This document shows positions 8,777-17,079 of a DNA stretch of 64,000 nt, piece by piece (the first letter of the stretch is position 1; each line of letters opens with the position of its first letter). Both the position numbers and the translations under genes were made by a program. This DNA is from Bacillota bacterium (lineage in GTDB: Bacteria > Bacillota > Clostridia > Lachnospirales > Lachnospiraceae): NCBI GenBank assembly GCA_023415055.1, contig JAEZLZ010000065.1:1-64000 (forward strand), read 5' to 3'. Below the pieces are notes generated by a model, which saw only the letters and a list, made by a program, of their open reading frames with translations, had not been told where the DNA came from and ran no database searches.

Positions 8777-9463
8777 TCAATATTCCATCCGATTCCCTTT
8801 ATAATCAATATACCAATTCTCTCTGGAAACAGGTGTTTCACCGTTGATCAAGCGGCAGAAGCCTTCGGCTGACTCCTCCGGTTCGATCTGTGCAGTCGTC
8901 CTCCCCATATCCGTATTCATCCGTCCCGGATGTACCGCATAGAAATCGATTCCAGGTACGGATTGATTTAATATCCCACAGGCTTTGGTGGCTGCAGCCT
9001 TGGACAATGCATAGCCCGGCACCCAGGTACCGCAGTTGGAGATGGCTACCCCTTCTGAGGTTACGATGAATACCTTCGCATGATCCTTCAGATAGGGATA
9101 AAAATATTTTACTACGGTGATGGGACCGATCACATTAATGTCGAAGGTCTTCCGAAGATCCTCAATATTACATTCGTGAAGGAGCTGATTCCGGTCACTG
9201 TCAGTCAGGATACCTGCTATGATACATACGGCGTCAATCTTATTCAGGAAATCGTGACAGATCTGGGCACTTTTCTCGATTTGATTCTCTAGCGTAACAT
9301 CTGCATTAAATACCAGCAGGGAATCCTGGTATTTTTCTTTCAGCTCAACGAGTCCGGGGGTCATGGAGATCGTACCGGCTGCAACCAAATATCCTTTTTC
9401 AAGTAGCTGTTTCGTCAGGCAGAGTCCCAGTCCCTTTGCAGCTCCGATAATTACTGTATTCAT
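8777..9463 (-). CDS. Short-chain dehydrogenase/reductase
   Basis: A 228-residue classical SDR. The cofactor motif is IIGAAKGLG (residues 5-13), and the active-site set is N110, S136, Y151 and K155 in YALSK. It probably oxidises or reduces a hydroxyl or keto group of a sugar-derived intermediate with NAD(P) in the cytoplasm. It follows a VOC-family gene by 14 bases and has TAGGAGA before its start, so the two form an operon. A copy of the AACACGTGTT palindrome lies upstream of the pair, linking it to the LacI regulator and the transporter locus. Confidence 0.88.
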   Translation of the reverse strand: MNTVIIGAAKGLGLCLTKQLLEKGYLVAAGTISMTPGLVELKEKYQDSLLVFNADVTLENQIEKSAQICHDFLNKIDAVCIIAGILTDSDRNQLLHECNIEDLRKTFDINVIGPITVVKYFYPYLKDHAKVFIVTSEGVAISNCGTWVPGYALSKAAATKACGILNQSVPGIDFYAVHPGRMNTDMGRTTAQIEPEESAEGFCRLINGETPVSRENWYIDYKGNRMEY

Positions 9464-9477
9464 AAGATTCTCCTATA

Positions 9478-9939
9478 TTAATAGCTTTCCAGAAGCTCGA
9501 CCAGACATTTCATGTCTGTAAAAGCATCCAGATATGCATATTCCCCGTTACCATCACCATATTTGCCACGCTGTACGCATTTCATGCCAAACTTTTCGCA
9601 GGCTTCGATCTTCATGTTCATCCCTTTGATCTGAAATGCAATATGGTGGATGCCTTCTCCATGTTCGTCCAGAAAGTCCCGCCATGTACTCTTAGCTTCA
9701 TTCGGTTCTATCAATTCGAGCTGTGTGTTGGGACCAACATCGAAGAATGCCATGGAACAGTTGGCTTCCGGTGCCGGTATGCCATTGACTGTAGTTCCGG
9801 TAATTTCATAAGAACCTCCGCCATAAGTCGGAGGAACAGGTACTCCGAAGAATTCAGCAAATACCTTTTTTGATTTTTCAATGTCGCGCACAATGAAACC
9901 CACCTGTGCAATCTGATTGTTGTTAAGTATACCTGACAT
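9478..9939 (-). CDS. VOC/glyoxalase-superfamily protein (epimerase-like)
   Basis: A 153-residue protein with two beta-alpha-beta-beta-beta modules. The N-terminal module begins QIAQVGFIVRDIEKS, the second has GEGIHHIAFQI with the metal-binding His, and the end reads CLVELLE with the Glu ligand. The arrangement is like methylmalonyl-CoA epimerase, but no CoA-ester pathway is nearby. The family also holds isomerases, lyases and dioxygenases that act through a metal enolate. It is first in a two-gene operon with the SDR. A second VOC protein of the same length (16463-16921) lies in the opposite arm of the locus. Confidence 0.85.
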   Translation of the reverse strand: MSGILNNNQIAQVGFIVRDIEKSKKVFAEFFGVPVPPTYGGGSYEITGTTVNGIPAPEANCSMAFFDVGPNTQLELIEPNEAKSTWRDFLDEHGEGIHHIAFQIKGMNMKIEACEKFGMKCVQRGKYGDGNGEYAYLDAFTDMKCLVELLESY

Positions 9940-10051
9940 AAGCTACCTCTCTTTTTGAAATATTATTTATAAACAGCTGCTGCTGTATAAATTTCTATCT
10001 GGTTTATCGGGAATGAGTATAGTCGCTCCGGTCATCGGATCCAAAATTCTA

Positions 10052-10061
10052 AACACGTGTT
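10052..10061. promoter_or_regulatory. LacI operator candidate, copy 1
   Basis: The perfect palindrome AACACGTGTT lies 113 bases upstream of the VOC-SDR operon. The same 10-mer recurs at 11397 and 11554 around the LacI gene's upstream region. On the minus strand TTGGAA and TAGAAT flank it with a 15-base spacer, a possible but short promoter. Confidence 0.65.
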
Positions 10062-10069
10062 AACAGTTC

Positions 10070-10101
10070 CAAAAAATTTACGACAGCTGTACCTGTCGTA
10101 A
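10070..10101 (-). terminator. Terminator of the LacI-family gene
   Basis: A 7-bp perfect stem (ACGACAG with CTGTCGT), followed on the minus strand by AAATTTTTT. It is 35 bases past the LacI stop codon. Confidence 0.7.
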
Positions 10102-10135
10102 TATCGGTCTTCCCCGATCAAGCTGTATTCGTCTG

Positions 10136-11176
10136 TCAGTTCTCAATCACTCTGCAGGAGGCCCGTTCAATAAACGTTCCAGGAATAAAGATGTCGGTCT
10201 CAACATCTTCCTTTTTGTTGATTGTGTCAATGACCCGAGTCACCAGAGAATTGAACATCTCCTTAAAATCAAAGGAAACCGTTGTAAGAGGAGGATTACT
10301 ATATTCACCGATGATATCACCGTCATTACCGATGACAGAGATATCCTCCGGAATTCTGAGTCCCAGCTCACTACATGCTTTATAGACACCGAAGGCAACC
10401 GAGTCATTATTTGCACAGATTGCTGTTGGGTAATCACCACGGCTGTTTTCGAGAAGTATTTTTGCTGCCCCATAACCGCTTTCTTCCGTAATACCGCCAT
10501 AGCTGAGCCACTTATTCTCGATTGGCAGGTTATATTTGATCATTCCCCGGAGATAGCTTTCATGACGCTGTGCCGAACTGATTCGACGCATATTACCATC
10601 AATAATCCCAATCCTCCGGTGTCCCAGCTGATAGAGATAGTCTATCGCCCGTTCGCCAGAGGAACGTTCAAAGTTAACCGTGATCCGGTTTGGGACATGT
10701 TCTCCCTCATGGTAATAGTCAAAAAGGCCGACGATCTTTCCGAGTCCGACCAACTCCTGGATCAGAGCTTCATTATTATCCGCTCCGACAAAGATCCCTG
10801 CATCAATACGGCCCTCCATAAAAATCTTACGAATGTAATTGGCATTATCCTTATCTGAAAAGTTATTAAAGATACAGGTCAGTACCAGATACCCGTGAGC
10901 CGCTGCGGCTTCTATGATATTTACAAAATAGCTGCTGGCCAGAGGGCTGACTGCAATATTACCAAAGCCTGCCCAGAAAAATCCGATGGTTTTGGTCTGC
11001 ATACCGGTTAACAGCTGTCCGGAAAGCTGAGGATAATAATGATTCTCCTTAATTACTTTCATAACCATATCCCGTGTCTCGGGTGGAACATTCGAATAGC
11101 CATTGATAACTCGGCTTACGGTACTGCGGGATACACCGGCAAGCTTTGCGATATCATTACTTGTTATTTTTCTCAT
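10136..11176 (-). CDS. LacI-family transcriptional regulator
   Basis: A 346-residue repressor or activator. Residues 1-55 are the LacI DNA-binding head: KITSNDIAKLAGVSRSTVSRV, then the hinge helix region. The rest is a periplasmic-binding-protein-like effector domain (GFFWAGFGNIAVSPLASSYF, RAIDYLYQLGHRRIGIIDG, AICANNDSVAFGVYKA). ATG 11176 is preceded by GAAAGGA at good spacing. A longer frame reaching 11434 would put a hydrophobic tail before the HTH and is rejected. The likely operator is the AACACGTGTT palindrome, found upstream of this gene and of both flanking operons. The effector is probably a sugar of the pathway encoded around it. Confidence 0.92.
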   Translation of the reverse strand: MRKITSNDIAKLAGVSRSTVSRVINGYSNVPPETRDMVMKVIKENHYYPQLSGQLLTGMQTKTIGFFWAGFGNIAVSPLASSYFVNIIEAAAAHGYLVLTCIFNNFSDKDNANYIRKIFMEGRIDAGIFVGADNNEALIQELVGLGKIVGLFDYYHEGEHVPNRITVNFERSSGERAIDYLYQLGHRRIGIIDGNMRRISSAQRHESYLRGMIKYNLPIENKWLSYGGITEESGYGAAKILLENSRGDYPTAICANNDSVAFGVYKACSELGLRIPEDISVIGNDGDIIGEYSNPPLTTVSFDFKEMFNSLVTRVIDTINKKEDVETDIFIPGTFIERASCRVIEN

Positions 11177-11396
11177 CCTGATTTTCCTTTCAATACGATA
11201 ATAGCAAACAGCGAAATCGTATTCATCTAATACATGATAACTAAATTCTATAACGATGAAAATCAAAAGTAAACTAAAAACAATAAATCCTATGCGAAAT
11301 ATCGCCGTTAATACCTGAACAGTAAATAAATCAATGTAAATTGGCGTTTCAAGAAGGAAAATGGGTGAATAATAGGCGAAAAACGATATATTATGT

Positions 11397-11406
11397 AACA
11401 CGTGTT
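11397..11406. promoter_or_regulatory. LacI operator candidate, copy 2
   Basis: AACACGTGTT, 221 bases upstream of the LacI start codon. On the minus strand TTACAT and TATTAT follow it with an 18-base spacer, which could be the regulator's own promoter. This suggests autoregulation. The site is 148 bases from copy 3, a distance that would allow looping. Confidence 0.65.
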
Positions 11407-11548
11407 CACTCCCATATATACTATCATTTATCACTTTTATATGTCAATAAATTTATTGAAATTATCGAGCATAAAACTAATAATTGTTAAATATGCACAA
11501 CAACAACCAATATGTCATGTATATTTATTACAAATTGTAAAATCCATA

Positions 11549-11577
11549 TTGCTAACACGTGTTTATTATGCTATTGT
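11549..11577 (+). promoter_or_regulatory. Promoter with operator copy 3 in its spacer
   Basis: TTGCTA (11549-11554), a 17-base spacer and TATTGT (11572-11577) form a plausible sigma-A promoter for the plus-strand operon that starts at 11658. The third AACACGTGTT palindrome (11554-11563) lies at the -35 end of the spacer, where a bound LacI protein would block RNA polymerase. Together with copy 2 this explains what the gap between the LacI gene and 11657 holds. Confidence 0.55.
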
Positions 11578-11657
11578 AGATTCAGATTGAACAAGACACC
11601 ACGTGATAAGTCAGGTACTTGATCTACCAATCATATACAAGAAATGAGGAATAAACA

Positions 11658-12545
11658 ATGCAGTCAGTCGATAGCTCTAACCCCTGGTACCGTGACGATG
11701 ATGAGTCTATACTGGAAATCTACGACATAACGGATGGTACCAGAACCGTACTACAAGAATTTGAATATCTGATCGAAGCCCCGAACTGGTCTAAGGATGG
11801 TAAGTTTCTTACCTATAACAGTAACGGCAGGATTTATAAGATCGATCTTGCAACCAAGGAGATTGAAGAAGTATTCAGTGACTTCGTTGATGAATGCAAT
11901 AACGATCATGTACTTTCACCGGATGGAGCTCGTATCGCAGTCAGCCATGCAACAAAGGAAGACGGTAAATCAAGAATCTATACCCTTCCTTTATCAGGTG
12001 CCGTACCAAGGCTGATTACCCCCATGGCACCCAGTTATCTGCACGGTTGGTCACCGGATGGCAAAACTCTTGCCTATTGTGCAGAAAGAAACGGTACATA
12101 TGATATCTATACAATCCCGGTAGAAGGAGGTGAAGAAAAACGTCTTACCTTTACCGGAGATCTGAACGATGGACCGGAATATGATCCCTCCGGAACATAT
12201 ATCTGGTTTAACTCAGTAAGAACGGGACTTATGCAGGCATGGAGAATGAAGAGCGATGGTTCCGAGCAGACCCAGATGACCTTTGATACAGAATGGAACA
12301 CCTGGTTCCCTCATATATCACCTGATAATAGGCTTGTTGTTATGATTGCTTACAAAAAGGGTGATCTCAAGCCGAATGAGCACCTGCCTCATAAGAATGT
12401 TGAACTACGTCTGATGTCCTTAGAAGAAGGGAATGTTAAGACGGTTGTTAATCTATTTGGCGGTCAAGGAACCATCAATGTCAATTCCTGGTCACCGGAC
12501 AGTAAGAAATTCGCTTTCGTCAGTTACCGAATCAGGAAACACTGA
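11658..12545 (+). CDS. TolB-like beta-propeller (PD40) protein
   Basis: A 295-residue protein built of WD40-like PD40 blades; APNWSKDGKFLTY, HVLSPDGARIAV, HGWSPDGKTLAYC and NSWSPDSKKFAFVSYR repeat at about 40- to 60-residue intervals. There is no signal peptide or lipobox, so it is probably cytoplasmic, unlike TolB itself. Related stand-alone propellers in Firmicutes often accompany sugar catabolism genes and may bind or modify an oligosaccharide, as in propeller lyases. GAGGAA precedes the start with eight bases spacing. It is the first gene after the LacI-controlled promoter and precedes the binding-protein gene by 89 bases. Catalytic function is not visible. Confidence 0.75.
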   Translation: MQSVDSSNPWYRDDDESILEIYDITDGTRTVLQEFEYLIEAPNWSKDGKFLTYNSNGRIYKIDLATKEIEEVFSDFVDECNNDHVLSPDGARIAVSHATKEDGKSRIYTLPLSGAVPRLITPMAPSYLHGWSPDGKTLAYCAERNGTYDIYTIPVEGGEEKRLTFTGDLNDGPEYDPSGTYIWFNSVRTGLMQAWRMKSDGSEQTQMTFDTEWNTWFPHISPDNRLVVMIAYKKGDLKPNEHLPHKNVELRLMSLEEGNVKTVVNLFGGQGTINVNSWSPDSKKFAFVSYRIRKH

Positions 12546-12634
12546 CGACTGTAAGACTTGGAAGTAGCGGCTGGGGAAAGCCGTTAATTCAACGGATGAT
12601 CCGTTATAAATAATTAAGTATGGAGGAAAAGTCA

Positions 12635-14338
12635 ATGAAGAAAACAGGTAGTAAAATTGTTGCTCTGGTAATTGTACTTGCAATGATTGTCAGTATGACC
12701 GGTTGTAAAAGCAATAGTGGTAATACTGATAGTGTACCCTCTGATGCACCGGCTGCAGATACCCAGACCACTTCTGCTAACCCAACAGAAGACGACCCTC
12801 AGTGGGGAGCTTATGATGATGCAGTTACAATCACGTCAGCAATTCAGGCATCAGCTGTACAGGAATTTCATGATGGTGACAGCTACGAAGATAATGAATG
12901 GACCAGGTTAATTAAGGATACCTTCAATATCGACGTTGAGGTTGCTTTCTCAGCTGATATCACGACAGACGCATATCGAAACAAGATGAATGTTCTTCTT
13001 GCTTCCGGTGATTTACCGGATGTCCTTAAATTTGATGACAGGACTTGGCTGAAACAGGCGATTGAAGCGGGTTATGTCATGGATATTACGGAAGTATTTG
13101 ATAAGTATGCATCCGATGCTGTTAAGCAGTATCAGACCGATTATGCTGATGCCTTTGACGGCGTTACCTATGATGGCAAATTATATGCATTTCCTTATAT
13201 GAGCAATAACTTCCATCAGTGCACAAATCTCTGGATTCGTGATGATTGGCTTAAGAACACCGGTATGTCTGCACCGACAACGATTGATGAGATGGTTGCT
13301 CTTGCGAAGGAATTCCGTTTCGGAGACCCTGACGGTGACGGAATTGACGGCAATACCTATGGTCTCTGCCTTGCGGATGATGTTGTCCAAAATAATTACG
13401 GTACCATCATGGGCATACTGGAAGCCTATGGCGTTCCCTGCTACGGTGATAACGGTATCTTCTACCGCAAAGATGGTAAGATGACTTTCTCGTATATTCA
13501 GCCAGAATGCAAGAAGGCCTTGGAAGTTGTACGTAACATGTTCGCAGAAGGAATCATTGATCCCGAATTCATGGTTAAGGATACTTCCAAACTTGAGACT
13601 GACTGGGCACAGGGATCCATCGGTATGAGTTATCATATGAACTGGGGAACCTGGCATCCTTTTAATATTATTTATGAAGATAACGGTGTTATCACCCGTC
13701 CCTACCCTCTTCCGACCGCAGAGGGCTATGATGTGAAACAGGGTATCCAGAGCAATAAGGTTGGTGAATACTTTGTTATCAGTTCTAAATGTAAGAATCC
13801 CGAAGCAATCATCAAGATGCTTAACCTTTATGAAAAGGTTGCTATCAGCGGTTCTGAGGATGATTTTAAGAACTACTGGGCAGATGAGCAATACAGACTC
13901 AGCCCGATTTATATCGGTGTTCCTACCGAGAATTATGCTCCTCAGCTTCTCAAGGCTCTGGCTGCGAACTCCTCTGCAGACCTTAAAGGTACCGCACTCC
14001 AGTATTACAACTATGTAAAGGGGTTTGAAGACGGTTCCCTGGCAAAGGACGCTAATGCATACGGAACCTGGGGTCAGATGTTCTCGGACGGCTCCATGAA
14101 GCTGGATCTTGATTACCAGAATAATGGACAGATCGTTACCAATATCATGGCAGCAGAACAGCCTGATATCTGGATACAGAATGCCTCCGTTCTCAGTGAC
14201 CTTGTAAAATCTGCCTACACGGCAATCATTACCGGTGAGAAGGATCTGGATTATTTTGATACCTTTGTTGAGGAATGGCTCTCAGCAGGCGGACAGGAAA
14301 CCCTTGACGAGATGGATAAGCTTTATCCACAGGAATAA
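12635..14338 (+). CDS. Sugar ABC transporter substrate-binding lipoprotein (LplA/LipO type)
   Basis: A 567-residue family 1 extracellular binding protein. The signal peptide (KKTGSKIVALVIVLAMIV) ends in a lipobox SMTGC, so it is anchored by Cys outside the membrane. The body has the large LplA-type fold (VLLASGDLPDVLKFDDRTW, AYGVPCYGDNGIFYRKDG). It would deliver an oligosaccharide or glycoside to the two permeases encoded next. I chose ATG 12635 because GGAGG lies just upstream; an in-frame ATG at 12620 overlaps that site. No ATPase gene is nearby; a shared MsmX-like ATPase elsewhere is usual for this class. The substrate is unknown. Confidence 0.9.
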   Translation: MKKTGSKIVALVIVLAMIVSMTGCKSNSGNTDSVPSDAPAADTQTTSANPTEDDPQWGAYDDAVTITSAIQASAVQEFHDGDSYEDNEWTRLIKDTFNIDVEVAFSADITTDAYRNKMNVLLASGDLPDVLKFDDRTWLKQAIEAGYVMDITEVFDKYASDAVKQYQTDYADAFDGVTYDGKLYAFPYMSNNFHQCTNLWIRDDWLKNTGMSAPTTIDEMVALAKEFRFGDPDGDGIDGNTYGLCLADDVVQNNYGTIMGILEAYGVPCYGDNGIFYRKDGKMTFSYIQPECKKALEVVRNMFAEGIIDPEFMVKDTSKLETDWAQGSIGMSYHMNWGTWHPFNIIYEDNGVITRPYPLPTAEGYDVKQGIQSNKVGEYFVISSKCKNPEAIIKMLNLYEKVAISGSEDDFKNYWADEQYRLSPIYIGVPTENYAPQLLKALAANSSADLKGTALQYYNYVKGFEDGSLAKDANAYGTWGQMFSDGSMKLDLDYQNNGQIVTNIMAAEQPDIWIQNASVLSDLVKSAYTAIITGEKDLDYFDTFVEEWLSAGGQETLDEMDKLYPQE

Positions 14339-14371
14339 TTTAAACGATGATACTTAAAGTAATACGAGATA

Positions 14372-14474
14372 TTCCGAAGCGGTTGTTGCCACAAAGAGCA
14401 TACCTATTTTGCGGTTGAGATTATCCCCCCTCCCGCATAGGTGATACATCCTATTAGCAATAACCACTTCGGAT
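14372..14474 (+). promoter_or_regulatory. Intercistronic RNA structure between binding protein and permease
   Basis: Arms of 17 bases at 14372-14388 and 14458-14474 pair almost perfectly (TTCCGAAG with CTTCGGAT, GGTTGTTG with CAATAACC). Inside, TACCTAT and ATAGGTG form a second helix. The 180-base gap probably stabilises or partly terminates the mRNA after the binding-protein gene, giving more binding protein than permease. Confidence 0.6.
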
Positions 14475-14530
14475 TATTTATGAAGACATTCTATATAACA
14501 AATTAACTATTCCTATAGGTGGTGAAATAT

Positions 14531-15481
14531 ATGGAGTATGCCAAAAGCATAATTAATGCGAAAAATTTCAACAAAAAGAAGAGATCACCAGGCAAATTCA
14601 AGCGACAGCTTCCTCTGCTACTCATGTTGGTTCCCAGTGTGATTCTTGTGCTTATCTATAGCTATGGATCTATGGTTGGAACCGTGATTGCCTTCCAGAA
14701 GTTTAATATGGCAAGGGGATTGTTCGGATCAAAATGGGTAGGCTTTGATAACTTTATAAACCTGTTTTCCATGCCAAATATCTTCCCGATCATCCGTAAT
14801 ACCGTAATGATCGCTCTGGGTAAAATGATCGGTGGTATCATCGTCCCGGTCCTGTTTGCACTGATGCTGAATGAAGTATCAAATAACAGGATCAAGAGAA
14901 CCTTCCAAACCATGGTATATCTTCCTCACTTTCTTTCGTGGGTCATATTAGCAAGTATTTTTACAGATATTCTCTCTCCCAGCAGCGGTATCGTCAACAA
15001 ACTGCTCGGTTACATAGGTGCTGAACCAATCTTCTTTCTTGGAAGTACAACCTGGTTCCCAATCACGATGATCATCACTGATATCTGGAAGGGCTTCGGG
15101 TTCGGCTCTATTATTTATCTGGCAGCTTTGACCGGCATCGACCAGAACCTGTATGAAGCGGCACAGATCGACGGTGCAGGCAGAACCATGCAGACGCTCC
15201 ACGTAACTCTTCCCGGAATTCTAAGTACTATCATCCTAATGTCGGTTCTCAGCATGGGTAACATATTAAACGGTGGATTTGATCAGATCTATAATATGTA
15301 CAGTGCCTCCGTCTATAGTACAGGCGATATCCTCGACACCTTTGTCTTCCGACTCGGTATTGAAAATGCTCAATATGCACTTTCCACTGCAGCGAACCTG
15401 TTTAAATCGGGTGTTTCCCTGCTTTTTGTCACTGCTTCCTATGGGCTAGCCTATCGGTTTGCAGGCTACCGAATTTTCTGA
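14531..15481 (+). CDS. Sugar ABC transporter permease, LplB type
   Basis: A 316-residue inner-membrane permease with six predicted helices, the first near LPLLLMLVPSVILVLIYSYG. The cytoplasmic EAA loop reads YEAAQIDGAGRTMQTLHVTLP, the contact site for the ATPase. It belongs to the family importing rhamnogalacturonan or other complex oligosaccharides, but specificity cannot be read. AGGTGG lies seven bases before ATG 14531; GTG codons further upstream overlap it. The next permease gene follows after 34 bases. Confidence 0.92.
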   Translation: MEYAKSIINAKNFNKKKRSPGKFKRQLPLLLMLVPSVILVLIYSYGSMVGTVIAFQKFNMARGLFGSKWVGFDNFINLFSMPNIFPIIRNTVMIALGKMIGGIIVPVLFALMLNEVSNNRIKRTFQTMVYLPHFLSWVILASIFTDILSPSSGIVNKLLGYIGAEPIFFLGSTTWFPITMIITDIWKGFGFGSIIYLAALTGIDQNLYEAAQIDGAGRTMQTLHVTLPGILSTIILMSVLSMGNILNGGFDQIYNMYSASVYSTGDILDTFVFRLGIENAQYALSTAANLFKSGVSLLFVTASYGLAYRFAGYRIF

Positions 15482-15515
15482 TAATTATGTCTATGGAACA
15501 GGAAGGGATCAAATC

Positions 15516-16418
15516 ATGACGAATATGAAAACATCACTTTCAAGGAAGATCTTCCTTGTCGTAAATTATATTATCCTAACAGTCTTAGCACTGATATGTA
15601 TCCTGCCGTTCGTCAATCTGCTTGCAATCTCCTTCTCCGCGAAGTCTGCAGTTATTGCAAATGAGGTGACCTTATGGCCGGTTGGCTTCAGTGTGAATTC
15701 TTATCATTTTATCCTGAAGAGCAGTCAGTTCATGAAATCCCTGCTCATCAGTGTGGAGCGTACCGTACCGGGTGTGATCCTGAATACCGTACTCGCAGTG
15801 CTTACCGCTTATCCTTTGTCGAAATCCGTGCAGGAGTTCCGGCTCAGGAATTATTTCTCCTGGTTCTTTGTCATAACAATCCTGTTCAACGGCGGATTAA
15901 TACCCACTTACCTGGTCGTCAAGTACACCGGGCTGCTCAATTCGATTTTATCATTAATTCTTCCGGGCGCGCTGAACGTATTCAATATGCTGGTTGTTAT
16001 GAATTATATGCGGAGCCTGCCAAAAGAGCTGGAGGAGGCTGCATATATCGATGGTGCAGGCCACACGCAGGTTCTGACGAAGGTTGTTCTGCCGGTATGT
16101 AAGCCGACGATCGCAACGATTATCCTATTCTCCTTTGTTTCCCACTGGAACAGCTGGTTTGACGGAATGATCTATATGGACACGGTAGACAGGTATCCTC
16201 TGCAGAGTTATCTGCAAACGGTAATCATCAACACGGAATCCTTCTTCCGGAACGCTTCCAACACAAGTTCTGAGATTGCTAATTACGTGAAGCTTGTCAA
16301 TGCGAGAACCACAAGCGCTGCTCAGCTATTCCTTGCCATCACACCGATTTTATGCATCTATCCGTTCCTGCAAAGATACTTTACGACGGGTCTGGTCATG
16401 GGCAGTGTGAAGGGCTGA
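15516..16418 (+). CDS. Sugar ABC transporter permease, LplC/YtcP type
   Basis: A 300-residue permease and partner of the preceding LplB-type subunit. It has six membrane helices and the EAA motif LEEAAYIDGAGHTQVLTKVVLP, and it ends YFTTGLVMGSVKG, the usual C-terminus of MalG-like subunits. GGAAGGGA precedes ATG 15516. An upstream in-frame start at 15459 would overlap the previous gene and lacks a ribosome binding site. The VOC gene follows after 44 bases in the same operon. Confidence 0.92.
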   Translation: MTNMKTSLSRKIFLVVNYIILTVLALICILPFVNLLAISFSAKSAVIANEVTLWPVGFSVNSYHFILKSSQFMKSLLISVERTVPGVILNTVLAVLTAYPLSKSVQEFRLRNYFSWFFVITILFNGGLIPTYLVVKYTGLLNSILSLILPGALNVFNMLVVMNYMRSLPKELEEAAYIDGAGHTQVLTKVVLPVCKPTIATIILFSFVSHWNSWFDGMIYMDTVDRYPLQSYLQTVIINTESFFRNASNTSSEIANYVKLVNARTTSAAQLFLAITPILCIYPFLQRYFTTGLVMGSVKG

Positions 16419-16462
16419 TTGACATTAATATAATCGCTATTAAGAAAGGCATGGTAATTACT

Positions 16463-16921
16463 ATGAATACACAGGTCAATAAAGACGATTTTATACAGAT
16501 AAACATCGTAGTAAAAGATATCGAAAAAGCAGCAAAGAAATGGGCGGAGCTTCTCGGAATTCCGACACCTGAGATACGAGCCGGACATCTTGAGGGGAAT
16601 GAAAAGTACCCCTATGAATATAGGGGCGAAGCCGTACCCTGTGAGCTTCTGGTCTGTAATATCGATATGGGTGGTTTCGTGATCGAGCTTCATCAGCCTG
16701 CCGGAGGAGCCAGTACTTTTCAGGAGTTCCTGGATGCACATGGTAACGGCGTTCATCATCTTGGCTTCGAAGTCGGAAGCAGACGCGATGAGATCGTTGC
16801 TGAGATTGAGAAAGAGGGATATAAGGTACGTACTGTGGGATATTATCCCGGAAGCAGTTGGACCATCGTAGATACCGAAGAGGATTTCGGTGTTAATCTT
16901 AATATTAAACCCCTGAGATAG
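16463..16921 (+). CDS. VOC/glyoxalase-superfamily protein, second copy in the locus
   Basis: A 152-residue two-module VOC protein. It begins FIQINIVVKDIEKAAKKW, has GNGVHHLGFEV with the metal-binding His in the second module, and has CELLVCNIDMGGFVIELHQP with a Glu ligand at the end of the first. It is a distant paralogue of the VOC protein at 9478-9939 (FLDEHGEGIHHIAF here reads FLDAHGNGVHHLGF). A metal-dependent isomerase, epimerase or lyase role is likely. The start is preceded by TAAGAAAGG, a leader shared almost exactly with the next gene. It lies between the permeases and the dehydrogenase. Confidence 0.85.
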   Translation: MNTQVNKDDFIQINIVVKDIEKAAKKWAELLGIPTPEIRAGHLEGNEKYPYEYRGEAVPCELLVCNIDMGGFVIELHQPAGGASTFQEFLDAHGNGVHHLGFEVGSRRDEIVAEIEKEGYKVRTVGYYPGSSWTIVDTEEDFGVNLNIKPLR

Positions 16922-17079
16922 AAAGCTATCATATAATTATATTACTAATTATATTACCTAGATAATTATTGTTACCCTTCACTTTGTATATTTGTTGCAT
17001 ACATAAAAGAGTATGCCTTAGGTTTTCTATTCTAAGTATGTTTCCCCACACTCTTCTTAAGAAAGGTTTGGTTATTATT

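Noticed and set aside
11177..11434. N-terminal extension of the LacI regulator with hydrophobic segments
   Set aside because: ATG 11176 starts the canonical HTH with a good ribosome binding site; the upstream frame contains an operator palindrome and AT-rich non-coding sequence.
13181..13891. Long minus-strand frame of 236 codons opposite the binding-protein gene
   Set aside because: It is fully antisense to a well-supported lipoprotein gene, and its translation shows no domain pattern or ribosome binding site.
15674..16102. 142-codon plus-strand frame inside the second permease gene
   Set aside because: It lies in another frame of a clear six-helix permease and has a composition typical of a shadow frame.
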